64,000 nucleotides of DNA from JBBEAM01 sp942491105 (GTDB lineage: Bacteria > Pseudomonadota > Alphaproteobacteria > Kiloniellales > DSM-21159), in contig CALNZX010000012.1 in assembly GCA_942491105.1 (NCBI GenBank), positions 434,001 to 498,000 of the forward strand. Reading direction: 5' to 3'. The notes under the pieces are model-generated. The model was not told the origin of the DNA and ran no database searches. It worked only from the letters and a program-made list of their open reading frames with translations. Shown here one piece after another: positions 1 to 8,754 of the stretch. Made by a program: the position numbers and the translations under genes. How positions within the stretch are numbered: position 1 is the stretch's first letter; each line of letters opens with the position of its first letter.

Positions 1-2
1 CC

Positions 3-986
3 TATCCCAAGAACTATCCCATCTTCGGCACGGCCCCCAACGTCATCGCGGACTACATCAAGCGCTGCTCGGGCGGCCGCATGGAAGTGGAAGTCTATGG
101 CGCCGGGGAGATCGTACCCGCCTTCGAAGCGATCGAGGCGGTGGGCAACAACACCTGCCAGATCGGCTTCGGCACGTCCTACTTCTGGAAGGGCAAGGAG
201 CCCGCGGCCCAGTTCATCACGGGCATGCCCTTCGGGCTGACCGCGCAGGAGCAGAACGGCTGGTTCGTCGCCGGCGGCAATGAACTCGCGCAAAAGGTCT
301 ACGACCGGCTGAATGTGAAATTCTTCGTCGCGGGCAACAGCGGCGCCCAGATGGGCGGCTGGTTCAATAAGGAGATTTCCAGCCCCGACAGCTTCGATGG
401 ACTGAAGATGCGGCTGCCGGGTCTTGGCGGCGAGGTGCTCAGCGCCATCGGCGCGACCATCGTGAACCTGCCCGGCGGCGAACTGCTGCAGGCGATGCAG
501 ACGGGATCTATCGACGCCGTTGAGTGGATCGGCCCGTCAAGCGACTTGGCTTTCGGCTTTCACAAGGTCGCGCAGTATTACTATTACCCGGGCTGGCAGG
601 AGCCGTCCGGCATCTTCGATTGCTTCGTCAACATGGATGAGTGGAACAAGCTCGAGCCGGAGTTCCAGGGCATCATCGAGGCCGCCACCCATGTCGCCAA
701 TGGCTACGTGCTCAACGAGCTGACCGCGAAGAATCCAGCGGCCTTGAGAACGCTGATCGACGAGCACAAGGTCGAGATGAAGCGGTTCAGCGACGACACC
801 TTGATCAAGCTGGCGGAGACATCGGGGCAGGTCATCAACGACATCGCATCCCAGGACCCGCTCAGCCGCGAGCTGATGGACAGCCTGCTGAAGTTCCGGG
901 CGGATGCCTTGGGCTTCTCCAGCGTCGGCGAGCAAGCGGTTCTGATGGCCCGTGCCCTCGACTACAAATTCGCGCAACCAAGCTGA
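3..986 (+). CDS. TRAP transporter substrate-binding protein, TakP/DctP family (5' partial)
   Basis: Periplasmic solute receptor of a TRAP (DctPQM) secondary transporter. The reading frame is open to the window edge, so the signal peptide and true start are missing. Visible family features are the central stretch with GLKMRLPGLGGEVL, the segment DAVEWIGPSSD and a Trp/Tyr-rich loop before GWQEPSG. These resemble the 2-oxo-acid-binding TakP branch rather than C4-dicarboxylate DctP. The dctQ and dctM genes follow after a hairpin. The 2-oxo-acid specificity is inferred from overall sequence resemblance and from the indolepyruvate oxidoreductase genes downstream; lactate or other 2-hydroxy/oxo acids are alternatives. 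Confidence 0.85.
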   Translation, partial: YPKNYPIFGTAPNVIADYIKRCSGGRMEVEVYGAGEIVPAFEAIEAVGNNTCQIGFGTSYFWKGKEPAAQFITGMPFGLTAQEQNGWFVAGGNELAQKVYDRLNVKFFVAGNSGAQMGGWFNKEISSPDSFDGLKMRLPGLGGEVLSAIGATIVNLPGGELLQAMQTGSIDAVEWIGPSSDLAFGFHKVAQYYYYPGWQEPSGIFDCFVNMDEWNKLEPEFQGIIEAATHVANGYVLNELTAKNPAALRTLIDEHKVEMKRFSDDTLIKLAETSGQVINDIASQDPLSRELMDSLLKFRADALGFSSVGEQAVLMARALDYKFAQPS

Positions 987-989
987 TCC

Positions 990-1020
990 ATGCCGCTACG
1001 TTCTTGGAGCGTAGCGGCAT
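990..1020 (+). promoter_or_regulatory. Intercistronic hairpin between TRAP receptor and permease genes
   Basis: A perfect 11-bp inverted repeat (ATGCCGCTACG, then CGTAGCGGCAT) flanks a 9-nt loop, just after the receptor stop codon. No T-run follows directly, only ATTCTTCC. It is therefore more likely an attenuating or mRNA-stabilising hairpin than a strong terminator. Such an element would let the receptor be made in excess over the membrane subunits; that role is inferred. Confidence 0.6.
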
Positions 1021-1054
1021 ATTCTTCCGCACCGGAACAGCCGCGGTTTGAACG

Positions 1055-1612
1055 ATGCATTGGCTTGAAAAGACAGCGGATTCAATCGACCGCGTGAACG
1101 ATAGCATAGGACGGGCCTTATCCTGGCTCGTCCTACTGCTTGTCGCCGTCACCGCCAGCGTCGCGGTGCTGCGCTACGTCTTCGCGGCGGGCTGGGTCTG
1201 GATGCAGGACGCCTATCTCTGGATCAGCGGCAGCATGATCCTGCTCGCCGCAGGATATACCCTGCTGCACGACAAGCACGTGCGCGTCGATTTTCTCTAC
1301 GTCAGAAAAAGCGAGAAATTCCGCGCGCTCGTGAATCTCTTCGGCGCGCTGTTCCTGCTGCTGCCCACGGTCTGTTTCATCGGATTTATCAGCTTTCCCT
1401 TCGTCTACCGCTCCTGGGAACGCTTGGAAGGCTCCCTCGAAGCCGGCGGCCTGCCGGGGATATTCCTATTGAAGAGCGTCCTGATCCTGTTCTGCCTGCC
1501 TCTTGCGACGCAGGCGCTCTCCATGATCGCCCGCAGCCTGCTGGTTCTGATGGACAAGGCCACGGGCGCGAGCGCCGGGGCAAGCCTCGACAGGCCCTCG
1601 CCCCATGATTGA
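1055..1612 (+). CDS. TRAP transporter small permease subunit (DctQ type)
   Basis: A 185-residue inner-membrane protein with four predicted hydrophobic helices (about residues 20-40, 50-70, 90-115 and 130-155), the usual size and layout of TRAP small subunits. The segment WMQDAYLWISG between helices 1 and 2 is typical of the family. The 3' end overlaps the start of the large permease gene by 8 bp, indicating translational coupling. It would pair with the DctM protein to form the Na+-driven translocator fed by the receptor upstream. Confidence 0.88.
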   Translation: MHWLEKTADSIDRVNDSIGRALSWLVLLLVAVTASVAVLRYVFAAGWVWMQDAYLWISGSMILLAAGYTLLHDKHVRVDFLYVRKSEKFRALVNLFGALFLLLPTVCFIGFISFPFVYRSWERLEGSLEAGGLPGIFLLKSVLILFCLPLATQALSMIARSLLVLMDKATGASAGASLDRPSPHD

Positions 1613-2987
1613 AGCCTCGATCATCGGAGTCTTGATGTTTCCGGCCGTGATCGCCTGCCTCATGCTCGGCTTTCCGGTTGCCTTTACCCTATCCGGGGTC
1701 GCGCTGGCTTTCGCGGCGGGCGGGCATCTCCTGGGGATCTTCGACAGCGCCATCCTGGGCGGCACGCCCTCGCGACTCTATGGCATCATGGTCAACCAGG
1801 TCTTCGTCGCCGTGCCGCTTTTCGTGTTCATGGGCGTCGTTCTGGAACGATCCCGGATCGCCGAGAACCTGCTGATGACCATGGGCCTGCTCTTCGGCCG
1901 CTTGCGCGGCGGGCTGGGGCTTTCCGTCATTTTCATCGGCGCCTTGCTGGCCGCTTCGACCGGCGTCGTCGGCGCGACGGTCGTCACGATGGGTCTGCTC
2001 AGCCTGCCGGCGATGCTGCGCGCCGGCTACGACCCCAAGCTCGCGACCGGCATCATCTGTTCGGCGGGCACCCTGGGGCAGATCATTCCGCCCTCGATCG
2101 TGCTGATACTCCTCGCCGACATCCTGCAAGGCGCCTATGCCCAGGCGCAGATGTCGATCGGGAACTTCGCGCCGGATTCCGTATCCGTCGTCGATCTCTT
2201 CGCCGGGGCGATGTTCCCGGGCCTGATCCTGGTCGGCCTCTATGCGAGCTGGGTCGTTGCCAAGGCGGTGTTCGATCCCAAGTCCTGCCCGGCTCTCGTC
2301 ATGGAAGAGGATGAGACCGAGGCCATCGGCCTGCGCGTCCTGAAGGCCCTGGTACCGCCGATACTCCTGATCGTCACGGTTCTCGGCTCGATTCTGACTG
2401 GCATCGCCACGCCCACGGAATCCGCGGCGATCGGCGCGGTCGGCGCGATGCTGCTGGCGCTGGTCAACCGGCAGCTCTCCCTGGAGACTCTGAAATCGGC
2501 CATGAAGTCGACGCTGCAGATCACCTCGATGATTTTCCTCATCCTGATCGGCGCTTCGATTTTCTCCCTGGTCTTCCGTGGCTTCGACGGGGACATCGCC
2601 GTCGAGCACTTCCTGCAGAATCTTCCCGGCGGCCCGATCGGCGCGATGCTGTTCATCATGGTGGTAATCTTTCTGCTCGGATTCGTGCTGGATTTCATCG
2701 AGATCATGTTTCTGGTTGTACCCATCGTCGGGCCGATCATCCTGCAAAGCGATATCTCGCCGATCTGGTTCGGGGTCATGATCGCGGTCAATCTGCAGAC
2801 CAGCTTTCTGACACCGCCGTTCGGATTTTCGCTGTTCTATCTGCGCTCCGTGGCGCCGGAGAGCGTACGCACGACGGATATCTACAGGGGTATTATTCCC
2901 TTCGTGACCCTACAGATGCTGGGGCTGGCGATTGTCTGGTTCTATCCCTCGCTGACAACATGGCTGCCGAAGCTGCTCTTCCGATGA
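1605..2987 (+). CDS. TRAP transporter large permease subunit (DctM type)
   Basis: A 460-residue polytopic membrane protein matching TRAP large permeases in length. It has many hydrophobic helices, the motif STGVVGATVVTMGLLSLP near residues 120-138, and GTLGQIIPPSIVLILLAD near 155-172, the typical discontinuous-helix GxxxxPPS region. A second repeat contains GIATPTESAAIGAVGA. It forms the transport channel with the small subunit. A 34-bp gap separates it from the oxidoreductase gene downstream, so the transporter and enzyme are probably one transcript. Confidence 0.92.
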   Translation: MIEASIIGVLMFPAVIACLMLGFPVAFTLSGVALAFAAGGHLLGIFDSAILGGTPSRLYGIMVNQVFVAVPLFVFMGVVLERSRIAENLLMTMGLLFGRLRGGLGLSVIFIGALLAASTGVVGATVVTMGLLSLPAMLRAGYDPKLATGIICSAGTLGQIIPPSIVLILLADILQGAYAQAQMSIGNFAPDSVSVVDLFAGAMFPGLILVGLYASWVVAKAVFDPKSCPALVMEEDETEAIGLRVLKALVPPILLIVTVLGSILTGIATPTESAAIGAVGAMLLALVNRQLSLETLKSAMKSTLQITSMIFLILIGASIFSLVFRGFDGDIAVEHFLQNLPGGPIGAMLFIMVVIFLLGFVLDFIEIMFLVVPIVGPIILQSDISPIWFGVMIAVNLQTSFLTPPFGFSLFYLRSVAPESVRTTDIYRGIIPFVTLQMLGLAIVWFYPSLTTWLPKLLFR

Positions 2988-3021
2988 CCCCGCATCACAG
3001 GCTGGCAAGGAAAACGATCTG

Positions 3022-5157
3022 ATGGCCGAGAGATCCTTCGCGAAAGAAGTCAAATCCCTGAAGAAATCCGCCGGCGAGGAGTTCGCCGGCGAAGGCGTGC
3101 TGGCGGTGGTCAAGGGCTTGCTGCAATCCGGCGTAAGCTATATCGGCGGCTATCAAGGCGCGCCGATTTCCCACGCCATCGATGTGCTCAAGGACGCCGA
3201 CGACATTCTGTCCGGATTGGGCGTGCAGGTGGAGTTCAGCGGCAATGAAGCCATCGCCGCGGCGATGATGGGGGCGTCGATCAACTATCCCATTCGCGGG
3301 GCGGTGATGTTCAAGTCCACGGTCGGGACGAATGTCGCTTCCGACGCGATTTCCAATCTCTCCTCGGCCGGCGTGACCGGCGGCGCGATGTTCATCCTGG
3401 GCGAGGATTACGGCGAAGGCTCCGCCATCATGCAGGAGCGCTCCTACGCCTTCGCGCTGAAATCCCAGGTGTGGCTGCTCGATCCGCGCCCCAACCTGGA
3501 AAGCATCGTGCAACTGATCGAACAGGGTTACGAACTGTCGGAAGCCAGCAACACGCCGGTCATGCTGCAGCTGCGCATCCGCGCCTGTCATGTGACGGGC
3601 AAGTTCATCGCCAAGGATAACCGGGCGGCGGTCGGGAAGCAGGGAAAGATGCCCATCGCGCCGGCCTTCGATTTTTCCAAGGTTACCCTGCCGCCCTCCA
3701 CCTATTCGCAGGAGGTCGATAAGCTCGAACGGCGCCTGCCCGCCGCCAAGGCCTTCATTAAGGACAACAAGCTGAACGAGGTCTTCCCCGGCGACCTCGA
3801 CCAGATCGGTATCATTACCCTCGGCGGCCATTACAACGGCGTCGTCCGCGCGCTGCAGATTCAGGGCCTCGCCGACATGGCCGGCAACAGCCGTATACCC
3901 ATCTACTGTCTGAATGTGGCCTATCCGCTCGCGGACGAGGAAGTGACCGACTTTTGCGCCGGAAAATCGGCGGTTCTGGTCGTCGAGGAGGGGCAGCCCG
4001 CGTTCCTGGAAGACGCCATCGGCGGCATCCTGCGGCGCGCGGACTTGCAGACCAGCCTGGTCGGGAAACAGGTGTTTCCTTCCACCGGCGAGTACAAGGG
4101 CGATGTCCTGCTGGAGGCCCTGACCAAGTTCATCGAGGGCGCTCTGCCCAGCCTTCCCGGGATCGCCGAGCTGTCCCAGTCCGTCACCTATATCCAGGGG
4201 CTCAAGAGCCGTGCCGCGGAGATCCTCGGGGCGCCGGTGACACGGCGGCTGCCGGCGTTCTGCACGGGCTGCCCGGAGCGCCCCGTGATGACCGCCTTGA
4301 AACTGGTTCAGCGCGATATCGGCCAGGTCCACGTCTCCGCCGACATCGGCTGCCTCACCATGTCCACGCTCAAGCCCTTCAACATGGGCAGCACCGTCCT
4401 GGGATATGGACTGGGCCTGGCGGCCTCCTCGGCGGTTTCGCCGATCATGGAGAAACCCGTGGTCACGCTGATGGGCGACGGCGGGTTTTGGCACAGCGGC
4501 CTGTCCAACGGCATCGTCCATCAGGTCGCGAACGGCAACACCGGCGTCATGGTGATCCTCAAGAATGGCTACAGCGCGGCCACCGGCCATCAGGCGATTC
4601 CCTCGACCACGGCCGAGCAGCTCGGCAGCAGCGGCGCGCGCACCATGGACATCGCCGACACGCTCAAGGCCCTGAATGTCCCATGGGTCAAGACCCTCCG
4701 CTCCTATGATCTCCACAGCATGGTCGGCAGCCTGAAAAAGGCCATCGCGAGCAAGACGCCGGGGTTGAAAGTGATCATTGCCGATGGCGAGTGCCAGCTC
4801 GCCCGCGCGCGCCGCATGAAACCGCTGGAGAAAAAGCAGCTCGCCGCGGGCAAGCGCGTTACCAGCGCGCGCTTCAATGTCGACGAAGAGGTTTGCACGG
4901 GGGATCACTCCTGCATCCGCCTCTCCGGCTGCCCCTCTCTGACCATCAAGGATTCCACGGATCCGCTGAAGAAGGATCCGGTCGCCACCGTGGTCGAAAG
5001 CTGCGTCGGCTGCGGGCATTGCGGCGAGGTCGCCCATGAGGCCATTCTCTGCCCCTCCTTCTACAAAACCGAACTCGTGCGCAACGCGGGCTGGCTGGAG
5101 CGCGCCACGGCACGCCTGCGCCAGTGGATTATCGCGCGCTCCCAGGGCTGGGCATGA
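3022..5157 (+). CDS. Indolepyruvate:ferredoxin oxidoreductase, alpha-type subunit (IorA-like)
   Basis: A 711-residue TPP-dependent 2-oxo acid:ferredoxin oxidoreductase subunit. It would decarboxylate aryl-pyruvates to aryl-acetyl-CoA and pass electrons to ferredoxin. The N-terminal half carries the POR pyrimidine-binding fold (GGYQGAPISHAIDVL, EFSGNEAIAAAMMGAS). The TPP-binding GDG motif lies near residue 484, with the conserved Asn near 513 (ILKNGYSAATGHQ). The C-terminus has ferredoxin-like cysteines (CTGDHSC, SGCPS, CVGCGHCGEVAHEAILCP) for [4Fe-4S] clusters. It overlaps the beta gene by ATGA. The substrate is not proven; other branched or aromatic 2-oxo acids are possible. Confidence 0.85.
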   Translation: MAERSFAKEVKSLKKSAGEEFAGEGVLAVVKGLLQSGVSYIGGYQGAPISHAIDVLKDADDILSGLGVQVEFSGNEAIAAAMMGASINYPIRGAVMFKSTVGTNVASDAISNLSSAGVTGGAMFILGEDYGEGSAIMQERSYAFALKSQVWLLDPRPNLESIVQLIEQGYELSEASNTPVMLQLRIRACHVTGKFIAKDNRAAVGKQGKMPIAPAFDFSKVTLPPSTYSQEVDKLERRLPAAKAFIKDNKLNEVFPGDLDQIGIITLGGHYNGVVRALQIQGLADMAGNSRIPIYCLNVAYPLADEEVTDFCAGKSAVLVVEEGQPAFLEDAIGGILRRADLQTSLVGKQVFPSTGEYKGDVLLEALTKFIEGALPSLPGIAELSQSVTYIQGLKSRAAEILGAPVTRRLPAFCTGCPERPVMTALKLVQRDIGQVHVSADIGCLTMSTLKPFNMGSTVLGYGLGLAASSAVSPIMEKPVVTLMGDGGFWHSGLSNGIVHQVANGNTGVMVILKNGYSAATGHQAIPSTTAEQLGSSGARTMDIADTLKALNVPWVKTLRSYDLHSMVGSLKKAIASKTPGLKVIIADGECQLARARRMKPLEKKQLAAGKRVTSARFNVDEEVCTGDHSCIRLSGCPSLTIKDSTDPLKKDPVATVVESCVGCGHCGEVAHEAILCPSFYKTELVRNAGWLERATARLRQWIIARSQGWA

Positions 5158-6704
5158 GCATGTCGAGACCGTCTGCCTCCGCGAACCCAGCCGCCACCAA
5201 TCCAAGCCGGGTCGAGCCGATCCGCCTCTGCATCGCCGCCCTGGGCGGCGAAGGGGGCAGCGTTCTCAGTTCCTGGATCGTTTCGCTGGCCACGGCCGAG
5301 GGCTGGCCGGTGCAAAGCACCTCGATCCCCGGCGTGGCCCAGCGGACCGGCGCGACGACCTACTACATCGAGATTCTGCCCGAGCGCTGGGACGGCCCGA
5401 GCACTCCGATCTTCGCGCTGACCCCGACGCCGGGCTATGTCGATGTCGTGGTGGCGACCGAGCTGCTGGAGGCCGGGCGCGCCATCGAACAGGGTTTGGT
5501 GTCCCCGAACCGCACCACCCTTATCGCCTCGCCGCATCGCGCCTACACGATCGAGGAAAAAAGCGGCATGGCGGACGAACGCATCTCCGGCGAGCGTATT
5601 CTCAAGGCGATCGACGACGTTTCCGCGCGCGCGATCGTCATCAACATGGCGGAGCTGGCGCAGGAAGCGCAGGCAATCGTCAGCAGCGTCGTCTTCGGCG
5701 CATTGGCCGCAGCCCGCGTGCTGCCTCTTTCAAAAGAGCGCTACGAGGCGGTGCTCACCTCCTCTGAAATCGCGGTGGAGGCGAACCTGCGTGGCTTCAA
5801 CGCCGCGTTTCTCGCGGTGTCCGGCGAGGCGCCGCTCGAACCCGAAAGCGCACGGGCAGACTCCGGGATCGCCGCGGGCCGCTTTCCAGCCGAAGTCGAG
5901 GCGTTCCTGCAGCATGGCGTGAAGCGCGTAACCGAGTTCCAGGATGCCGCCTACGCCGAGCGCTACGTCAAGGCGGTCGCCAGGGTGTACGAGGCGGAAG
6001 GCGCGGAGCACGGCGGCGATTGCTCGTGGCGCGTGACCAGGGAAGCCGCGCGCTATCTCGCCTTGATGATGTCCTACGAGGATATCATCCGGGTCGCCGC
6101 GCTGAAGACGAAGCGCGAGCGCTGGGAACGGATCCGCACTGAAAATCCCCAGGGCGGCAAGGATCTGCTCAAGGTTTCCGAGTTTTTGAAACCCGGCATC
6201 GAGGAATTTGCCTCCTTGCTGCCTCCGGCCCTAGGACGGCGGGTCGTCGAAGGCGTCCGAAAACGCGACAGGCTCGATGCCTACAACATCGGCCTGAGCA
6301 TCAACACGACCTCGGTGCTCGGTTTCATGACCATGCGGCTGCTGGCGCGCTTGAAGGCCTGGCGCCCGCGCAGCTACCGCTTCCACGAAGAGATGAAGGT
6401 CATCGACGATTGGCTGGATCTGGTCGTCGCGGCAACCCGTATCGACCCGGATTTCGGCGCGCAGGTTGTCGAATGCGCGCGGCTGCGCAAAGGCTATGGC
6501 GCGACCCACAGGCGCGGCGCCGCGAACTTCTCGGCGATTTTGGATCGTATCGTACGGCCCGCGATCTCCGAACAGCGCTCCGCCGCCACGCTGGTCGCCG
6601 AGATGAATGGCGTCGCCCTCGCCGACCCTGAAGGAGACGCCCTGCTGCGCGCGATCGAAAGCTTGGAGGAAGCCCGTCATGTCGGAGCGCCCGGCGCTCA
6701 ATAA
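5154..6704 (+). CDS. Indolepyruvate oxidoreductase beta-type subunit with long C-terminal domain (IorB-like)
   Basis: Partner of the IorA-like protein. The ATG at 5154 overlaps the upstream stop (ATGA) and gives about 516 residues; an in-frame ATG at 5160 is an alternative. Residues about 20-210 form the POR gamma-type domain (CIAALGGEGGSVLSSWIV, GVAQRTGATTYYIEI). The remaining 300 residues form an extra domain found in long proteobacterial IorB proteins (DUF6537-like, judged by resemblance) but absent from the short archaeal subunit. No cysteine cluster is visible in it, and its role is unknown. Confidence 0.82.
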   Translation: MSMSRPSASANPAATNPSRVEPIRLCIAALGGEGGSVLSSWIVSLATAEGWPVQSTSIPGVAQRTGATTYYIEILPERWDGPSTPIFALTPTPGYVDVVVATELLEAGRAIEQGLVSPNRTTLIASPHRAYTIEEKSGMADERISGERILKAIDDVSARAIVINMAELAQEAQAIVSSVVFGALAAARVLPLSKERYEAVLTSSEIAVEANLRGFNAAFLAVSGEAPLEPESARADSGIAAGRFPAEVEAFLQHGVKRVTEFQDAAYAERYVKAVARVYEAEGAEHGGDCSWRVTREAARYLALMMSYEDIIRVAALKTKRERWERIRTENPQGGKDLLKVSEFLKPGIEEFASLLPPALGRRVVEGVRKRDRLDAYNIGLSINTTSVLGFMTMRLLARLKAWRPRSYRFHEEMKVIDDWLDLVVAATRIDPDFGAQVVECARLRKGYGATHRRGAANFSAILDRIVRPAISEQRSAATLVAEMNGVALADPEGDALLRAIESLEEARHVGAPGAQ

Positions 6705-7025
6705 GTATCGCGCAATACAGGACGCAGCTAAGGACCGAGGCCGACGCCTTTCTCCATAGCTGTAGGAGAAGAAACCTCGCGCATGGCTGCCAAACTAGGG
6801 CTCGCCTGATAGGGCGCCAGTAGGACCGCGGCATACCGAGGACATGCTCGGAGAGGTTAGAGAGAATAGGTTGGTCGAGATTGGCGCGACCTGGTAGAGC
6901 CGCGCCGGAAAAGGCGGGGGGTTCCGCATCTTCTCCATGTACCACTGAAACGATTTAGTGGAACGGCGGGAAGTCTGAACCGTTACAATCAGCAACTTAC
7001 TGATAGATAAAGCGAATCGATCAGG
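6705..7025. other. Gene-free stretch beside tRNA-Ser
   Basis: About 320 bp without a convincing coding region. Short open frames here have no recognisable protein features. The part next to the tRNA is less GC-rich than its surroundings and holds an imperfect 8-bp hairpin (6942-6961, loop ACGA). This is the 3' flank of a tRNA gene, a common integration site, but I see no integrase or repeated tRNA end. Confidence 0.5.
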
Positions 7026-7114
<89 letters not shown>

Positions 7115-7333
7115 GCTCTGGCCCGCTGCGCGCTGGGCCGTGGAGCAGGCGGAACCTATGTCATGCCTCCAATCAGTTCAAGCGCGAGTTGCGGCGGCGC
7201 TGCCAGGGCGCGCGCGGGCCTGGTCGCTCGTGCCGAAAAGGCCGTCGCCCCCCGCCTTGTTGCGCCGCCCCGGCGGCGTTAACGTCCGGCATCGCCAGGG
7301 GAGTCTCCTCCGGCGCTGAAACAAGGACGGGCG

Positions 7334-7987
7334 ATGGAGCAGCTGACAAGCGGGGGCGCGGCCTTTTCGGCCCTGATCGATCTCGGCGGTCCGGTGATGG
7401 CGGTGCTCGCCCTGCTCTCGCTGATCGCGGTCTCGCTGATCCTGGCCAAGCTGTATCAGTTCCTGCGGCTGCGCGTGCTGCTGCCGTCCGATCCCACCCC
7501 GGCCATCGCGCTGTATCTCTCCGGCCGCCGCGAGGAGGCGCTGAGCGCGCTGTCGGGCAGCCGCTCGGCGCTTGCGCCGGTGCTGCACGCCGCCATGGGC
7601 GGCAACGGCCAGACCGAGGAGGCCGCGCGCCGCGAGGAGACGGAACGGGTCGCCCTGGCCGGCCTCGAGGATCTGCGCGCCTATCTGCGCGGGCTGGAGC
7701 TGATCGCCACCCTGGCCCCGCTGCTTGGCCTGCTCGGCACGGTGCTCGGCATGATCGATGCCTTTCAGGAGCTGCAGGGCGGGGGCCGCCAGGCCGATCC
7801 TGCCCTGCTCGCAGGCGGCATCTGGGAGGCCCTGCTGACCACGGCCGCCGGGCTCAGCCTGGCGATCCCGGCCTCGGCCGCCTTCCTCTGGTTCGAGCGG
7901 CTGGTCGAGCGCAGCCGTCACGCCATGGAGGACGCCGCCACCCGCGTCTTCACCGGGCGCCGCGACGACACGGGAGCCGCCGGCTGA
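7334..7987 (+). CDS. exbB: MotA/TolQ/ExbB proton channel family protein
   Basis: A 217-residue inner-membrane protein with three hydrophobic segments (about residues 15-38, 115-140 and 160-185). It carries the ExbB signature ATLAPLLGLLGTVLGMIDAF and a C-terminal LTTAAGLSLAIPASAAF. It forms the pentameric channel that uses the proton gradient to energise TonB. It is first in a tight exbB-exbD-exbD-tonB cluster, and its stop overlaps the next start (TGATG). TolQ is less likely because tonB follows and no tolA or tolB is present. Confidence 0.88.
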   Translation: MEQLTSGGAAFSALIDLGGPVMAVLALLSLIAVSLILAKLYQFLRLRVLLPSDPTPAIALYLSGRREEALSALSGSRSALAPVLHAAMGGNGQTEEAARREETERVALAGLEDLRAYLRGLELIATLAPLLGLLGTVLGMIDAFQELQGGGRQADPALLAGGIWEALLTTAAGLSLAIPASAAFLWFERLVERSRHAMEDAATRVFTGRRDDTGAAG

Positions 7988-8370
7988 TGCGCCTGCCCGC
8001 CCACGGCCGACCGCGCCGCCCGGTCTCCCTGACGCCGCTGATCGATGTGGTCTTCCTGCTGCTGGTCTTCTTCATGCTGACGGCGAGTTTCCTGCAGCCC
8101 GGCGCGCTCAGTCTCGCCACCAGCCTGGGCGGCGCGGCGGGGGAAGGCGCCGAAGCGATGATCTTGCACGCGGATCGGAACGGCCAGCTGACCCTGGAAG
8201 GCCGCGACATCGCGGCGGCGGAACTGGCATCCTATTTCTCCGAGGGCCGGGCGGTGCGTCTGCGCAGCGACCCCGCCTTGCCGCTGCAGCAGCTGCTCGA
8301 CATCGCGGCCGCCCTGGAGGCGGCCGGGGCGCGGGACCTGCGCCTGGAACAGGCGGAGGCGGCGCAATGA
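7987..8370 (+). CDS. exbD: Biopolymer transporter ExbD/TolR family protein (first copy)
   Basis: A 127-residue protein with one N-terminal membrane helix (about residues 18-38). It carries the signature SLTPLIDVVFLLLVFFMLTAS, which includes the conserved membrane Asp. A periplasmic domain of about 85 residues follows. The ATG at 7987 overlaps the exbB stop, and the 3' end overlaps the second exbD by 4 bp. It inserts into the ExbB pore as part of the TonB motor. Confidence 0.9.
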   Translation: MRLPAHGRPRRPVSLTPLIDVVFLLLVFFMLTASFLQPGALSLATSLGGAAGEGAEAMILHADRNGQLTLEGRDIAAAELASYFSEGRAVRLRSDPALPLQQLLDIAAALEAAGARDLRLEQAEAAQ

Positions 8371-8750
8371 AGCTGCCGGCGCGCGCCTCCAGGCCCCTGG
8401 GCGAGAATGTCGTGCCGCTGATCAACGTGGTTTTCCTGCTGCTGATCTTCTTCATGCTGACCAGCAGCTTCCTGCTGCAGCAGCCCTTCGAACTCGAGCC
8501 GCCCCGCAGCGCTGCCTCCCAGGCCGCGCCGGAGGAGGCGTCGCGCCTTGCCCTCGCGCTTGACGGGCGTCTGGCGCTGGACGGCGAGCCCCTTGGCCGG
8601 GAGGCCGCGCTCGCCCGTCTGGCGGGCCAGGAGCGGGTGATTCTCCTGGCCGATGCCACAGCTCCTTCGGGCGCCGTGCTCGAACTGCTGGCCGCCTTGC
8701 GCGCCGCCGGTATCGGGGACGTTCTGCTGCGCGCCGACGCGCCCCGCTAA
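8367..8750 (+). CDS. exbD: Biopolymer transporter ExbD/TolR family protein (second copy)
   Basis: A second 127-residue ExbD with the same layout (VVPLINVVFLLLIFFMLTSSF near residues 14-34). The membrane residue that is Asp in the first copy is Asn here (LINVVF against LIDVVF). That position is normally the proton-carrying Asp of ExbD, so this copy may be a structural partner in a mixed ExbD dimer; that is inference. It lies between exbD1 (4-bp overlap) and tonB (4-bp gap). Confidence 0.87.
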   Translation: MKLPARASRPLGENVVPLINVVFLLLIFFMLTSSFLLQQPFELEPPRSAASQAAPEEASRLALALDGRLALDGEPLGREAALARLAGQERVILLADATAPSGAVLELLAALRAAGIGDVLLRADAPR

Positions 8751-8754
8751 GGCC

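Noticed and set aside
2995..5205. A 736-codon minus-strand open frame opposite the IorA-like gene
   Set aside because: It is a shadow of a GC-rich gene; the plus strand has clear TPP and Fe-S motifs while this frame is compositionally odd and motif-free.
6705..7025. Prophage or island remnant beside tRNA-Ser
   Set aside because: No integrase, no duplicated tRNA end and no phage-like coding sequence.
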